NCBI RefSeq assembly: GCF_027579695.1
Contig: NC_083574.1
Location: forward strand, 44,222,559 to 44,286,558
DNA length: 64,000 bases
DNA from: Neoarius graeffei
Taxonomy: Eukaryota > Chordata > Actinopteri > Siluriformes > Ariidae
Direction of reading: 5' to 3'
How positions within the stretch are numbered: the first letter of the stretch is position 1; the number at the start of each line of letters is the position of its first letter. Shown piece by piece: positions 44,451 to 55,867 of the stretch. The notes under the pieces were generated by a model, which ran no database searches, was not told the origin of the DNA, and worked only from the letters and a program-made list of their open reading frames with translations. A program made the position numbers and the translations under genes.

Positions 44451-45394
44451 TTTTGCTTGGCAACACTTGCTAAATGTTGTAATTGGACAAGAGTAAGAAA
44501 GGTTAACCTCCTAATTTAAAAAAAAAGTGATTTGGAATAAAATTGGAAATATATTTAGGGTTCGACAGAAAATGTCTAATCCAGTTTTAAAGGCGTCATT
44601 AAGGGAAGAGAGGTCTAAAAAAATTAAGGCTGCCATTCTCACGAGTGTGTGTGTTCAGGATAATTTGAACAGCATTCTATCAATCATTTTACAGACTGAA
44701 GCATCAACATATATACGTAGAGAGAGCAACATATGTGAGCCTTGAGATGCCTTCAGCCTTAACTAGTAAAGTTCTACCCTTTAAAGACAAGGGCAGTTTT
44801 TTTTTCAGTTATTCCTATTAAGATTAAAAAATATGATTAATTTTGCTTCCACTCCTCCATCCACCTCATCCTTTATCTTGCAAAAGATTCCTGTGCTTTC
44901 ACTCTATATATTATCTCTTTTTTTCTGGCATTCACTAATCTGCAACAATTCTTCTGCAGAGAGAGTATCAACACCTTTGCATGGAAAAAAAAAATCTTCG
45001 ATATAATGCAATCTTCAAAGTTTCTCAATTCCACATATCTACTACCATAAGATCTTAGTAATTTACCTTGTTCAGACTTAAGAAGGTCTCAATGAAGGTC
45101 AAATGAGTTTTGATTGCAAGTATGGAAGCACTTAGATTAAACTATGCAAGACTAACACAATTGGCCACATCATACAGTGGTGCTTGAAAGTTTGTGAATG
45201 CTTTAGAATTTTCTATATTTCTGCATAAATATGACCTAAAACATCATCAGATTTTCACACAAGTCCTAAAAGTAGATAAAGAGAACCCAGTTAAACAAAT
45301 GAGATAAAAACATGATACTTGGTCATTTATTTATTGAGGAAAATTATCCAATATTACATATCTATGAGTGGCAAAAGTATGTGAACCTTTGCTT

Positions 45395-46417
45395 TCAGTA
45401 TCTGGTGGGACCCCCTTGTGCAGCAATAACTGCAATTAAACATTTCCAGTAACTGTTGATCAGTCCTGCACACCGGCTTGGAGGAATTTTAGCCCATTCC
45501 TCCATACAGAACAGCTTCAACTCTGGGATGTTGGTGGGTTTCCTCACATGAACTGCTCGCTTCAGGTCCTTCCACAACATTTCAATTGGATTAAGGTCAG
45601 GACTTTGACTTGGCCATTCCAAAACATTAACTTTATTCTTCTTTAACCATTCTTTGGTAGAACGACTTGTGTGCTTAGGGTCGTTGTCTTGCTGCATGAC
45701 CCACCTTCTCTTGAGATTCAGCTCATGGACAGATGTCCTGACATTTTCCTTTAGAATTCACTGGTATAATTCAGAATTCATTGTTCCATCAATGATAGCA
45801 AGCCATCCTGGCCCAGATGCAGCAAAACAGGCCCAAACCATGATACTACCACCACCATGTTTCACAGATGGGATAAGGTTCTTATGCTGGAATGCAGTGT
45901 TTTCCTTTCTCCAAACATAACGCTTCTCATTTAAACCAAAAAGTTCTATGTTGGTCTCATCCATCCACAAAACATTTTTCCAATAGCCTTCTGGCTTGTC
46001 CACGTGATCTTTAGCAAACTGCAGACGAGCAGCAATGTTCTTTTTGGAGAGCAGTGGCTTTCTCTTTGCAACCCTGCCATGCACACTATTGTTCAGTGTT
46101 CCCCTGATGGTGGACTCATGAACATTAACAAATGTGAGAGAGGCCTTCAGTTGCTTAGGAGTTACCCTGGGGTCCTTTGTGACCTTGCCAACATGCCTTG
46201 CTCTTGGAGTGATCTTTGTTGGTCGACCACTCCTGGGGAGGGTAACAATGGTCTTGAATTTCCTCCATTTGTACACAATCTGTCTGACTGTGGATTGCTG
46301 GAGTCCAAACTCTTTAGAGATGGTTTTGTAACCTTTTCTAGCCTGATGAGCATCAACAACACTTTTTCTGAGGTCCTCAGAAATCTCCTTTGTTCGTGCC
46401 ATGATACACTTCCACAA
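45395..46417 (-). pseudogene. Family 1 Tc1 transposase with one in-frame stop
   Basis: Pieces 45758-46417 (MARTKEISEDLRKS through SELYQ) and 45395-45697 (MQQDNDPKH through GGPTRY) belong to one frame broken by TGA. The first D block reads WMDETNIELFG. SVHGRV has lost residues compared with copy 2. Confidence 0.85.
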
Positions 46418-46536
46418 ACGTGTTGTGAAGATCAGACTTCGATAGATCCCTGTTCTTTAAATAAAACAGGGTGCCCACTCACACCTGATTGTCATCCCAT
46501 TGATTGAAAACACCTGACTCTAATTTCACCTTCAAA

Positions 46537-46777
46537 CTAGAAAAGCACTCGGAGAGCGCAGACCTCCGCCAAGAATCCTTTAAAAAAAATCCGGGATCCA
46601 GAAGGTGATCTGGATCACCGCCAAAATTTAATGGATTGTTACTTGTGCCCAGTCACACCTCTGGAAAAAATTTCAGAGCAGTCCGTTCATAACTTTTTCT
46701 GTAATGTTGCTAACAGACAAACCAACAAACAAACCAACCAACGCTACCGAAAACATAACCTCCTTGGCGGAGGTAAT
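46537..46777. mobile_element. Small TIR element inside Tc1 copy 4
   Basis: The ends carry GCAGACCTCCGCCAAG and CTTGGCGGAGGT, inverted. Interior GGATCCAGAAGGTGATCTGG and ACCAACAAACAAACCAACC. A related copy without clear ends lies at about 59455-59632. The empty site is visible in the other family 1 copies (TTCAAATTAACTGCTAAT). Confidence 0.65.
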
Positions 46778-47007
46778 TAACTGCTAATCCTAGAGGTTCA
46801 CATACTTTTGCCATTCACAGATATGTAATATTGGATCATTTTTCTCAATAATTAAATGACCATTTATAATATTTTTGTCTCATTTGTTTAACTGGGTTCT
46901 CTTTATCTACTTTTAGGACTTGTGTGAAAATCTGATGATGTTTTAGGTCATTTATGCAGAAATATAGAAAACTCTAAAGTGTTCACAAACTTTCAAGCAC
47001 CACTGTA

Positions 47008-49165
47008 TATGCGAGTCTGTGCTCATCTAAAAGTTCCAATTCAAAGTCAACACCTTCTGACTCATCCACACATGCGCAGGAAGAGATTCCACTCTGCTCC
47101 ACTGTCTTTGGAGATGATTATCAGGGGTTCAAAGAAACGCTGTTATAAATAATTTGTGGTTGGGATGTGGGACAGCACACTCTGCTGTAGATATTCATCA
47201 GCTAGTGTTTGTATAGAACAAACAAAAACCCATTTTATTTGATTTCCAGGCATCACCGTTGGAGTAATATTTAACTGAATAGTGGAACTCACTACCTCAA
47301 GGTGGTGGGAGACCTCGAGGGGCCTGTTGAAACATTCCCTCCCTCGGACAGTCAGCTCATGTCTTTGCAATTTATTTTTGTCTTGTTTCTCAAAAAGTCG
47401 GTTTCAAACAAACAAGAACAAAATGGCATAATGAAATTGAAGAACAATTTTTTTTTTAATTTCCTTTCAACATACATCCAATGTCTTATATGCAGATTAG
47501 CTACCAGAAAGCATTTACACATGTCAAGAACTGACAGCAATTTTAAAAATTAGGTTCCATTTTCTTTACATATAATACATTTTCACACATGTTAATAAAT
47601 ACCAATAAACTCTGTAAAACAAATTTACACAGTCTAAATAACTAGGCCTTACACTCGTAACTTTTTTCGTTCACAGTTATCTTGTACATACATACAAAAG
47701 TCTGTGTCCATCTATACAGCGTAATAGTGACCAAGCTGAAACATAGGTATGATCAACCTATATAGCATGTGACCAATAGACACACCGCTCGGCTAAAGGC
47801 ATTACAAACGGTTTTGCCACAGATATGATTTCTTGCTGTTGCTCAATATTGTGTGTTAGTGATGTGTGGATGCTCACATGTAGTACAAATTTATTGATTT
47901 ATAAAAACAAATACATTTTAAAAAGATCAACCCTCGGGTAAAAGTGAGTAAACATTGTGGATGTGAATATGACATGTAATATGTGATAAAAGGCATGTTG
48001 CTACACACAGCCAGTGCATGCGGTTTCTCATCTTTATTCCACTATGAAGACGTGAAGCAGATTTGCTCAGTCTCAGCAATCCAGGGGACCATGAATAAAA
48101 CAGACTTTGTAGCGTATCGATATCCGATATCAAATAAAGATCAGGGATTCTATAAATATACAAAGATGATCCACCACATATCAATGAACTGACTATGTTT
48201 CTCTTGCACTGTTTCGACTTTTTTAAAACATTAAAACATTAATATTGCAATTCCCCATGTAAATTTCCATGATTGAAAACATTTGCACGATATTCCTCCA
48301 TTTCTGTAAACTGTAGTGTGGCCATTGGAAATGCATTTCAGAGAGCTGATTGTAAACTTACATAGGAATAATCTTAAGATCACTCAAGAACAGGAGACAG
48401 CACTAGACACTGCAGATGAGAAGCTTCACTAAGAGTGCGTCACTACTTAACATGAGCTAAAGGCCAAGTCCTATATACACAATACAGGATATGCTTGTTC
48501 GTAGATATCCTTTAGTCCTGATATGAGGTGACTAATGGGAGAATGAAAAACATTTCCTGATCATAAAAAAAAAACCTTTATAAGGACACGCGGAATTTCT
48601 TTGTAGTCTGCAAAGAAAATTCATTGCATGCTTTTGCTGTAAAAGTAAAACAAGTCGAATAAATATGTGTTACTAAACAGTTCTGGCCAGATTAATTGAT
48701 TGTGATTAAAAAAAAAAAAAATCCATTGATCAAGGCTCCACATTGCATTGTGGGTAGGAAAGGCATCTCAACTATAGTGTGTTCCTACTTTCAGTCAGTA
48801 GTCAAATAAAAAAGTATGGATACAGAGTCCAAGGACCTCTTCTCCTCTGTAACAGCTGCTAAACAGTACATTCGACGAAAGCTCTGTTCCTTTTGAAATG
48901 TCTTTAAGACGTTCCTGTTTATTCCCTTTCTGAGACCAAAATAACAGAAAAATGTCTTGTACAGACAGACGCGAAGGCTTGACTGGATTTCCACTGAAGC
49001 ATAAAGAGAGACAGGTGAAGAGACCGACCCTGAGCCGAGTCAGGATGACTCGTAAACATCAGAAAGATGTGTAAATGTCATCGAGAGGCAGGCAAACTCA
49101 ACCGAGTCCTAACATTGCTCGTGGTGGTGTTTTGAAGATCATGTGGAGTGGATTTGATGCTACTG
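47008..49165 (-). other. Probable MICAL3 3' UTR and downstream flank
   Basis: No transposon ends or coding exons were seen from the MICAL3 stop down to the Tc1 copy. The stretch is AT-rich with several TTTATT motifs (AATAAA on the minus strand), e.g. near 48036 and 47371. UTR length cannot be fixed by eye. Confidence 0.45.
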
Positions 49166-49718
49166 CTAAGCCCAGTTGAGGTTGAAGCCCTTGGAGAGCA
49201 TGACAGCTTCCAGGTCTTTGTCCTCTTCCTTCTCCCTGAGTCTCTGCTCTTCCAAGAGAGCCACCAGAGAGTCCCTCTGCTCCACCACCTCCAACATCTC
49301 GTTCAGGATCCGTTTCTCCTCGGCCAGCTCTGCCTCAGTTTTCAAGTGGTCTACAAGAGAGACAGAATTTCATGCACAATATTTTTTCCACTTGGAAAAC
49401 AGAATACACTCTTGTTTGCTGTTTCTACTCAGACCAGTGAAGACTATATGTCTTTTTTTATTGTTTTGTTTCCTATAAAATGTCACTGAGGACTTACAGC
49501 CAAGCCAATAAGAATGTTATGATCATAAACTGGTTCCAAAAAGCAAAGTGTCACGGGGTCTTAAGAGATCCATAATGTTCAGACACCATGTTTCAAGATT
49601 CAAAGTGAAAAAAATATCATGGCCTTGAAGCTCCAGGTTTATTGGTGCATGGCTTCAGGATTACAGTATAATATAAGAGTACACTGGTTAAATATGATCA
49701 TAAATGTGTGATACAGAA

Positions 49719-49750
<32 letters not shown>

Positions 49751-52363
49751 AAAAAGTGAGGATAACGCAATACATGGCACGTAATGAGTATGATTCAAGC
49801 AGGTACATTGCATTTCCATCATTTCCCACAATGACCACAAACCAATGAATACAAACTGAAACAGAGGATTTTCACATGACATCATCGCAACTGCAGATTT
49901 GTTTATGCGGCCATGTTGCCTGGCAAGCCTTGTGTTGGACAATGACCGGCACAAGTGTACGCGAGTGACTAAGCCTAATTCAATAAATATCTCCAGATAA
50001 ACTTGTACACTTGTACAACCCCGATTCCAAAAAAGTTGGGACAAAGTACAAATTGTAAATAAAAACGGAATGCAATGATGTGGAAGTTTCAAAATTGCAC
50101 ATTTTATTCAGAATAGAACACAGATGACATATCAAATGTTTAAACTGAGAAAATGTATCATTTAAAGAGAAAAATTAGGTGATTTTAAATTTCATGACAA
50201 CAACACATCTCAAAAAAAGTTGGGACAAGGTCATGTTTACCACTGTGAGACATCCCCTTTTCTCTTTACAACAGTCTGTAAACATCTGGGGACTGAGGAG
50301 ACAAGTTGCTCAAGTTTAGGGATAGGAATGTTAACCCATTCTTGTCTAATGTAGGATTCTAGTTGCTCAACTGTCTTAGGTCTTTTTTGTCGTATCTTCC
50401 GTTTTATGATGCGCCAAATGTTTTCTATGGGTGAAAGATCTGGACTGCAGGCTGGCCAGTTCAGTACCCGGACCCTTCTTCTAGACAGCCATGATGCTGT
50501 AATTGATGCAGTATGTGGTTTGGCATTGTCATGTTGGAAAATGCAAGGTCTTCCCTGAAAGAGACGTCGTCTGGATGGGAGCATATGTTGCTCTAGAACC
50601 TGGATATACCTTTCAGCAATGATGGTGTCTTTCCAGATGTGTAAGCTGCCCATGCCACACGCATTAATGCAACCCCATACCATAAGAGATGCAGGCTTCT
50701 GAACTGAGCGCTGATAACAACTTGGGTCGTCCTTCTCCTCTTTAGTCCGAATGACACGGCGTCCCTGATTTCCATAAAGAACTTCACATTTTGATTCGTC
50801 TGACCACAGAACAGTTTTCCACTTTGCCACAGTCCATTTTAAATGAGCCTTGGCCCAGAGAAGACGTCTGCGCTTCTGGATCATGTTTAGATACGGCTTC
50901 TTCTTTGAACTATAGAGTTTTAGCTGGCAACGGCGGATGGCACGGTGAATTGTGTTCACAGATAATGTTCTCTGGAAATATTCCTGAGCCCATTTTGTGA
51001 TTTCCAATACAGAAGCATGCCTGTATGTGATGCAGTGCCGTCTAAGGGCCCGAAGATCACAGGCACCCAGTATGGTTTTCCGGCCTTGACCCTTACGCAC
51101 AGAGATTCTTCCAGATTCTCTGAATCTTTTGATGATATTATGCACTGTAGATGATATGTTCAAACTCTTTGCAATTTTACACTGTCGAACTCCTTTCTGA
51201 TATTGCTCCACTATTTGTCGGTGCAGAATTAGGGGGATTGGTGATCCTCTTCCCATCTTTACTTCTGAGAGCCGCTGCCACTCCAAGATGCTCTTTTTAT
51301 ACCCAGTCATGTTAATGACCTATTGCCAATTGACCTAATGAGTTGCAATTTGGTCCTCCAGCTGTTCCTTTTTTGTACCTTTAACTTTTCCAGCCTCTTA
51401 TTGCCCCTGTCCCAACTTTTTTGAGATGTGTTGCTGTCATGAAATTTCTAATGAGCCAATATTTGGCATGAAATTTCAAAATGTCTCACTTTCGACATTT
51501 GATATGTTATCTATGTTCTATTGTGAATACAATATCAGTTTTTGAGATTTGTAAATTATTGCATTCCATTTTTATTTACAATTTGTTCTTTGTCCCAACT
51601 TTTTTGGAATCGGGGTTGTAGAAGTTCCATCTAAAAGAACAATGCCAGAGACCTGTAGTGTTTTGGATGTAATAACAAACGTAGAGATTAACTTGGTTTA
51701 ACTTTTCACTGCTTCCTGGTGAACCCAGAAAGATGAGAAAAACGGAGACTTGCAGTTAAATGGGAAGACTGGATGAAAATCATTTCAATGTGTGTAGAGA
51801 ACATTTTATATCAGGTTAGTGTGAAAGCTCTGTGCAACATTAAAATGCATGTGGGTTTTGGATGTGATATATTTTATTAGACCTAAAGCATGGCTCGACT
51901 AGCAGCATTTGTTATGTACTGATAATGTGGACGAGGTTAAACACCATACAATATGCTAGATCTAGGTCCTGGCTTGTTTATGACTATTAGAAGGCCATGT
52001 TTGAGCTTAACTTTGTCACAATAAGGTATTTTTCTTTATCGCGATATCGCAATATCATATCGCAATATCATGCCGGAATGTTATTTCCCCATAACATTCC
52101 GGCATGAAACCTGCGACGAAATACTGGTAGGCATCTGTACTTTTGTAAGCCTTTAGCATCTCCGGTGTATTTAGAAGTCCGAATTCTAAATAGTTCAGGA
52201 TGTTGAAGTGTCCCAAATCCAGTAATTATTTGCTGAACACTTTGCAAGTGGAATAAATACATTTGTGGGTAAGTTAAGAAGACGCCTTTATTTTTGTCAT
52301 GTGTAAACTTGAGCATAGTGAAATTCCTCCTCTGCATTTAATCCATCTGAAGTAGTGAACACG

Positions 52364-52405
<42 letters not shown>

Positions 52406-55400
52406 AATGCAGAATAAATAAATACATTTGTGGGTAAATTATATGGATCTGTGATGCCTGCATGTTTCAGCTTTTGGATGTAATGCAATCTGCTGGTATA
52501 AAATAAATTTTTAATAATTTCAGACAGATTGTACTGACTGTAGCCACATCAATTTTCATTAGTAACTGTCGCGGCTGTTTCTCTGTTGGCCCAGCAATAT
52601 GGCGGACGCTGCATGATGAACAAAAACCTGTGACGTCACCGAAAGTCCTCTATTACAGAAACGAAATGGCAGACTGTCATGAGTCCGACTGCCTAACTTC
52701 ATCACAATACAGTCATATAATTTAGTATACAGCAAAAAAACAACCCCCCCCACACATACATTTAAAGGTGCAATACCTCTTTAATGAAGTCTAAATGTCA
52801 CATCGCACCACGGAGTGCTTCAAGAAACCGTCCTAATCATTACTAATCAATAACCAGAATGTCAAGGGTGCAGCAGCTCATTTGGCCTGCCATCAAAACA
52901 ACCATGATGACCAAAACAACAAACAACTGAAATGTGACAATGTGAGAGCGCACCAACCTCCATGGCAAATTATTTACAACAGGAAAATAAACAAAGGACT
53001 AAATTTTGTTCCCCAAGGGAAGATCAACCCAAAACATCAATCAGAACTGAATATGCATGATAAATGAGAGAAGAGATACAATTCTAGTCAGAAGAAAATT
53101 TGTTAAGTTCACCTAATTACTCATTTGTTAGCAAACAAGAGTGCTCTGAGAGCACAATATCCCCCGCCGGCAACTATGCCATAACGCTGGTAAAAATGCG
53201 ACTGAATTGAACAAAATTGTAATATATGTGTATTAACGACATATAACAAAGAATTCTATCAAGTTTCGTGAAATTCCTCCAAAAATTGTGAGAGGAGTTG
53301 ATTTCAGAAGGTGAGTACCCTTCCCGGGACGGACAGATGGACGCCGCCATGACATAATCCCCCTTCGGGCCTTTCGGCCAGCAGGGGATAAGAATTGTGA
53401 GGGAAGTTGATTTCAGAAAGTAAGCACACCTTGATGAAATTGCCAAAGGTACAAGTTTATTAGTAATCAAGGGTATAACTCTGGTAAAATTTGCCCAAAT
53501 TAAATGAAATTTCAATATGTGTATAACAGTCATATAACAAAGCCTTTTGCCAAGTTTGGTGAAATTCCTCCACAAATTGTGAGAGGAGTTGATTTCAGAA
53601 GAACGTACACCCTCATGAAATTGTCAAAGTACAAGTTATTTAATCAAGGGTCAAAACTCTGGTAAAATTTTCACAAACGAAATTAAATCGCAATATGCGT
53701 ATTACTGTTGTATAACAAGGCCTTCTTTTGCCAAGCTTCGAGAAATTCGTCCAAAAATTGAGATAGGAGTTAGAATGTCAGAAGGCAAGCACACCTTCAT
53801 GAAACTGTGAAAGTACAAGACTGTTAGTCAAGGGCCACAACTCTGGTAAAATGCGACCGAATTGAACAAAATAATCTGCGTACTACCGACAATATAACAA
53901 TGCCTTTTGCCAAGTTTGGTGAAATTCCTCCCAAAATTGTGAGAGGAGTTGATTTCAGAAGGAAAACACACTCATGAAATTATCAAATTATAATTTTGTT
54001 AATCAAGGGCTGGAATGCTGGTAAAACGTGACCCAATTTAATGAAATTACAATATGTGTATTACCGACATATAACAAAGAATCATGCCAAGTTTTGTGAA
54101 ATTCCTCCAAAAATTGTGAGAGGAGTTAATTTCAGAAAGTGAGCACCCTTCCTGGGACGGATGGACAGAAATCGCCACGACATAATCCCCCTTCGGGCCT
54201 TTCGGCCAGCGGGGGATAAAAATTGACAATACAATGACCAAGTTTTGTACAGCAGGTCTAGTTCATTCAAAGAAAACAATCAGAACCGAAATCCACTGAG
54301 AACTGAGGGAGGAGATATGATTTAACTGAAAATAAACAAAGTTGTAAACAAATTGTTTACAACAAGAAAATCAACAAACAAATGACCAAGTTTTGTTCCT
54401 GAAGGGAAGATCTACCCAAAACAATCAGAACTGGAATCGGATGAGAAATGAGAGAGGAGATACGATTCTAGTGAGAGGCCTGGAAAATTTGTTAATTTGG
54501 CCTAATTACTAATTCGTTAGCAAAAAATTTGACAAAACAACGACCAAGTTTTGTGCGGAGTAATGAGTTCTTTCAAACAAAACAATTGGAACAGAAATCC
54601 ATGGAGAACTGACAGAGGAGATATGATTTAACTGAATTGTGGATGACGGACGCCACGCCATGGCAACAGCTCATCAGCCTTATGGCCAGATGAACTAATA
54701 GTCATTGCTAAGTGTTTTTATTGCAATTTTTACTGATTTGGTGGATTAGCTGATCCATCTCTAGCGTAGAGCGAGTGTACATTAGGCAGAGAATATCGTT
54801 GGTCAGTTCTACTGTCAAAGAGGAAGAAGTTGGAAATTTGTCTCAGGCCTGGATTTGGGAGGATACACTGACGTGCGATACAACATACTGGATCTTGAGT
54901 TGCGTTTGTGATTTGTGAACTGCGTAGAGACTGCATTTTTACTTCTCACACATACACCAAAAAAAAAAAAAAATCTTCTCTTGTACATCAGTGCAAGTTC
55001 CACAAAGCTGCAGAACTGAAGTTCTGCTCATATCCTGCTATAAGGCATGATGAGGCAGTACATACCTTCGATTGCCATGCGCTCTCTGAGCTCCTGCTGC
55101 AGTCGACTCTGCCTGTCCTCCAACTCCAACTCACGAGCACTGAAGACAGAGCAGGAAAAAAATAAATAAATAAATATTAATTTTTTTTAATCAACTTTAC
55201 TGTGTCCTGTTTTTTAAAAATCATTCACCCAGCGATTTTAAACACCTGCTACAGTTTGTGAGTTCAACATGAAGATGACTCAGATATGCAGTGAAACACG
55301 GTGGTGGATTACTCACAAGATCATCAGCTCCGATTCATAGCGCACCAAGGCATTCTTCTCCTGCACCAGTTTAAACCATTCCTGCATCAGCTTCGGGTCG

Positions 55401-55416
55401 TCCTTTTTGCCCATTC
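49166..55416 (-). CDS. mical3: MICAL-family protein, last three coding exons (partial)
   Basis: Minus-strand exons 55317-55416, 55066-55139 and 49166-49350 (TAG at 49166) join in frame with GT/AG sites and encode about 119 residues. They read GKKDDPKLMQEWFKLVQEKN, then ARELELEDRQSRLQQELRER, then LNEMLEVVEQRDSLVALLEE, ending LSKGFNLNWA. This is the C-terminal half of the bMERB coiled-coil domain, which binds Rab8-family GTPases. MICAL proteins are FAD monooxygenases that oxidise actin methionines and drive filament disassembly; MICAL3 acts in vesicle docking. The catalytic, CH and LIM parts lie beyond the right edge. MICAL3 is preferred over MICAL1/2 from the C-terminal tail; a duplicate (mical3a or 3b) cannot be told apart. 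Confidence 0.85.
49351..50015. other. MICAL3 last intron, left part
   Basis: Nothing recognised except an A-run followed by (TA)n at about 49716-49750. Confidence 0.4.
50016..51618 (-). mobile_element. Tc1-like transposon, family 2, copy C, nearly intact
   Basis: 1603 bp with CAACCCCGATTCC termini and TA at 50014-50015 and 51619-51620. It contains an open transposase on the minus strand, the same strand as the host gene. Confidence 0.92.
50237..51310 (-). CDS. Tc1-like transposase (open, DD34E residues kept)
   Basis: 357 codons, one serine fewer than copy A in the [10 protein letters not shown] helix-turn-helix region. It keeps WSDESKCEV (F to C beside the first catalytic D), FQHDNAKPHT and SPDLSPIENIW and ends KRKGDVSQW. 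The deletion in the second DNA-binding unit may weaken terminal-repeat recognition. It is about as complete as copy A and could serve as a source of enzyme, but activity is unknown. Confidence 0.87.
   Translation of the reverse strand: MTGYKKSILEWQRLSEVKMGRGSPIPLILHRQIVEQYQKGVRQCKIAKSLNISSTVHNIIKRFRESGRISVRKGQGRKTILGACDLRALRRHCITYRHASVLEITKWAQEYFQRTLSVNTIHRAIRRCQLKLYSSKKKPYLNMIQKRRRLLWAKAHLKWTVAKWKTVLWSDESKCEVLYGNQGRRVIRTKEEKDDPSCYQRSVQKPASLMVWGCINACGMGSLHIWKDTIIAERYIQVLEQHMLPSRRRLFQGRPCIFQHDNAKPHTASITASWLSRRRVRVLNWPACSPDLSPIENIWRIIKRKIRQKRPKTVEQLESYIRQEWVNIPIPKLEQLVSSVPRCLQTVVKRKGDVSQW
51621..52068. other. MICAL3 intron, nothing recognised
   Basis: AT-rich. Ends in CGCGATATCGCAATATCATATCGC repeats just before the hairpin at 52069. 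Confidence 0.4.
52069..52106. repeat. Perfect 16-bp inverted repeat (hairpin)
   Basis: CATGCCGGAATGTTAT, a 6-base spacer TTCCCC, then ATAACATTCCGGCATG. The arms match completely. Confidence 0.95.
52275..52402 (-). mobile_element. SINE tail fragment with (CA)n
   Basis: Complement of the AAATAAAGGCGTCTTC tail with GTGAAATTCCTCCTCTGC, followed by (CA)n. The tRNA-like head is missing. Confidence 0.65.
52403..52879. other. MICAL3 intron, nothing recognised
   Basis: No element ends or exons seen; a short C/A-rich patch at 52733-52755. Confidence 0.35.
52880..54700. repeat. Diverged repeat flanking a tandem-unit TIR element
   Basis: Both flanks of the element at 53144-54219 hold units of the type GACCAAGTTTTGTTCC ... 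AATCAGAACTGAAAT ... GAGAGAGGAGATACGATTCTA (left near 52960-53100; right near 54235, 54390, 54540). This suggests one larger repeat into which the TIR element was placed. No coding capacity. Confidence 0.45.
53144..54219. mobile_element. TIR element built of about five ~180-bp tandem units
   Basis: The ends read ATCCCCCGCCGGC (about 53159-53171) and its near inverse GGCCAGCGGGGGAT (54204-54217). Between them five units start near 53172, 53470, 53650, 53828 and 54009. Each contains a CTGGTAAAA box, ATATAACAA, AAATTCCTCC and AATTGTGAGAGGAGTTGATT. Units 1 and 5 share an extra CCCCCTTCGGGCCTTTCGGC segment. Non-coding and non-autonomous; superfamily unknown. Confidence 0.55.
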
Positions 55417-55867
55417 CTGAAGGAAGCAACATGTGAAAAAATGAGGAACGTTCCAGACACCCACTGTGCCACACAGAGATTCGACATGGACAAACACACA
55501 GACAATGCAATGACAGCCAAGCCGGGATGTCTCTCATTACGGAATGATGGGACAGGGAGAGGAAGGAGTGGGTCCGGAGCAAGAGCGCCGACCCAGGGTC
55601 AAGTCTGACCAGTCAATTCACAGAAGATGGCGTGGAGGTAAGATTTCTGATTTTCAAAGCACATTTGAGAGCAATGAAACAACAGATTATATTTCTGGGG
55701 CATTCTTTTCTTCTCAAGGTGGAGCTAAATTCTTGTATTTCTTTTACAGAGTAGTCACGGATTGTTTCCATTTTATGCTTTTATCCAAGGATCAGAGCAC
55801 ACACCCAGAAAGAAAGATTTACTGGATGTAAGTAAATTGCATTTTACATTTCATTCAACCTTTTGTA
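55417..55867. other. MICAL3 intron, nothing recognised
   Basis: No exon with family similarity or element terminus was found. Confidence 0.35.

Larger units (their letters stand above)
41553..44870 (-). mobile_element. L1/Tx1-like LINE remnant in several pieces
   Basis: Minus-strand pieces in order: about 44480-44830 (LSLKGRTLLVKAEGISRLTY), 43268-43470 (WNDHDIPYYLKPNNFF, ANLQRQILLVC), 42311-42570 (YSLLPSGEFTIVMDAIPKG, LFKGVAGD) and 41553-41815 (HAHVEKALHLFRNCPFVTVF). These resemble the region downstream of RT in L1/Tx1 ORF2. A repeat (43480-44450), a TIR element (42574-43264), a solo LTR (41821-42305) and Tc1 copy 3 separate or border the pieces. Many frame breaks. Confidence 0.6.
45175..47005 (-). 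mobile_element. Tc1-like transposon, family 1, copy 4, with an insertion
   Basis: Termini CAGTGGTGCTTGAAAGTTTG and inverse, TA at 45173-45174 and 47006-47007. The transposase (45395-46417) has the shared TGA after ELYQ and a small in-frame deletion. A foreign 240-bp element sits at about 46537-46777. Confidence 0.9.

Noticed and set aside
47302-47553. Small open frame downstream of MICAL3
   Set aside because: No domain, AT-rich and lying where 3' UTR or flank is expected; likely chance.
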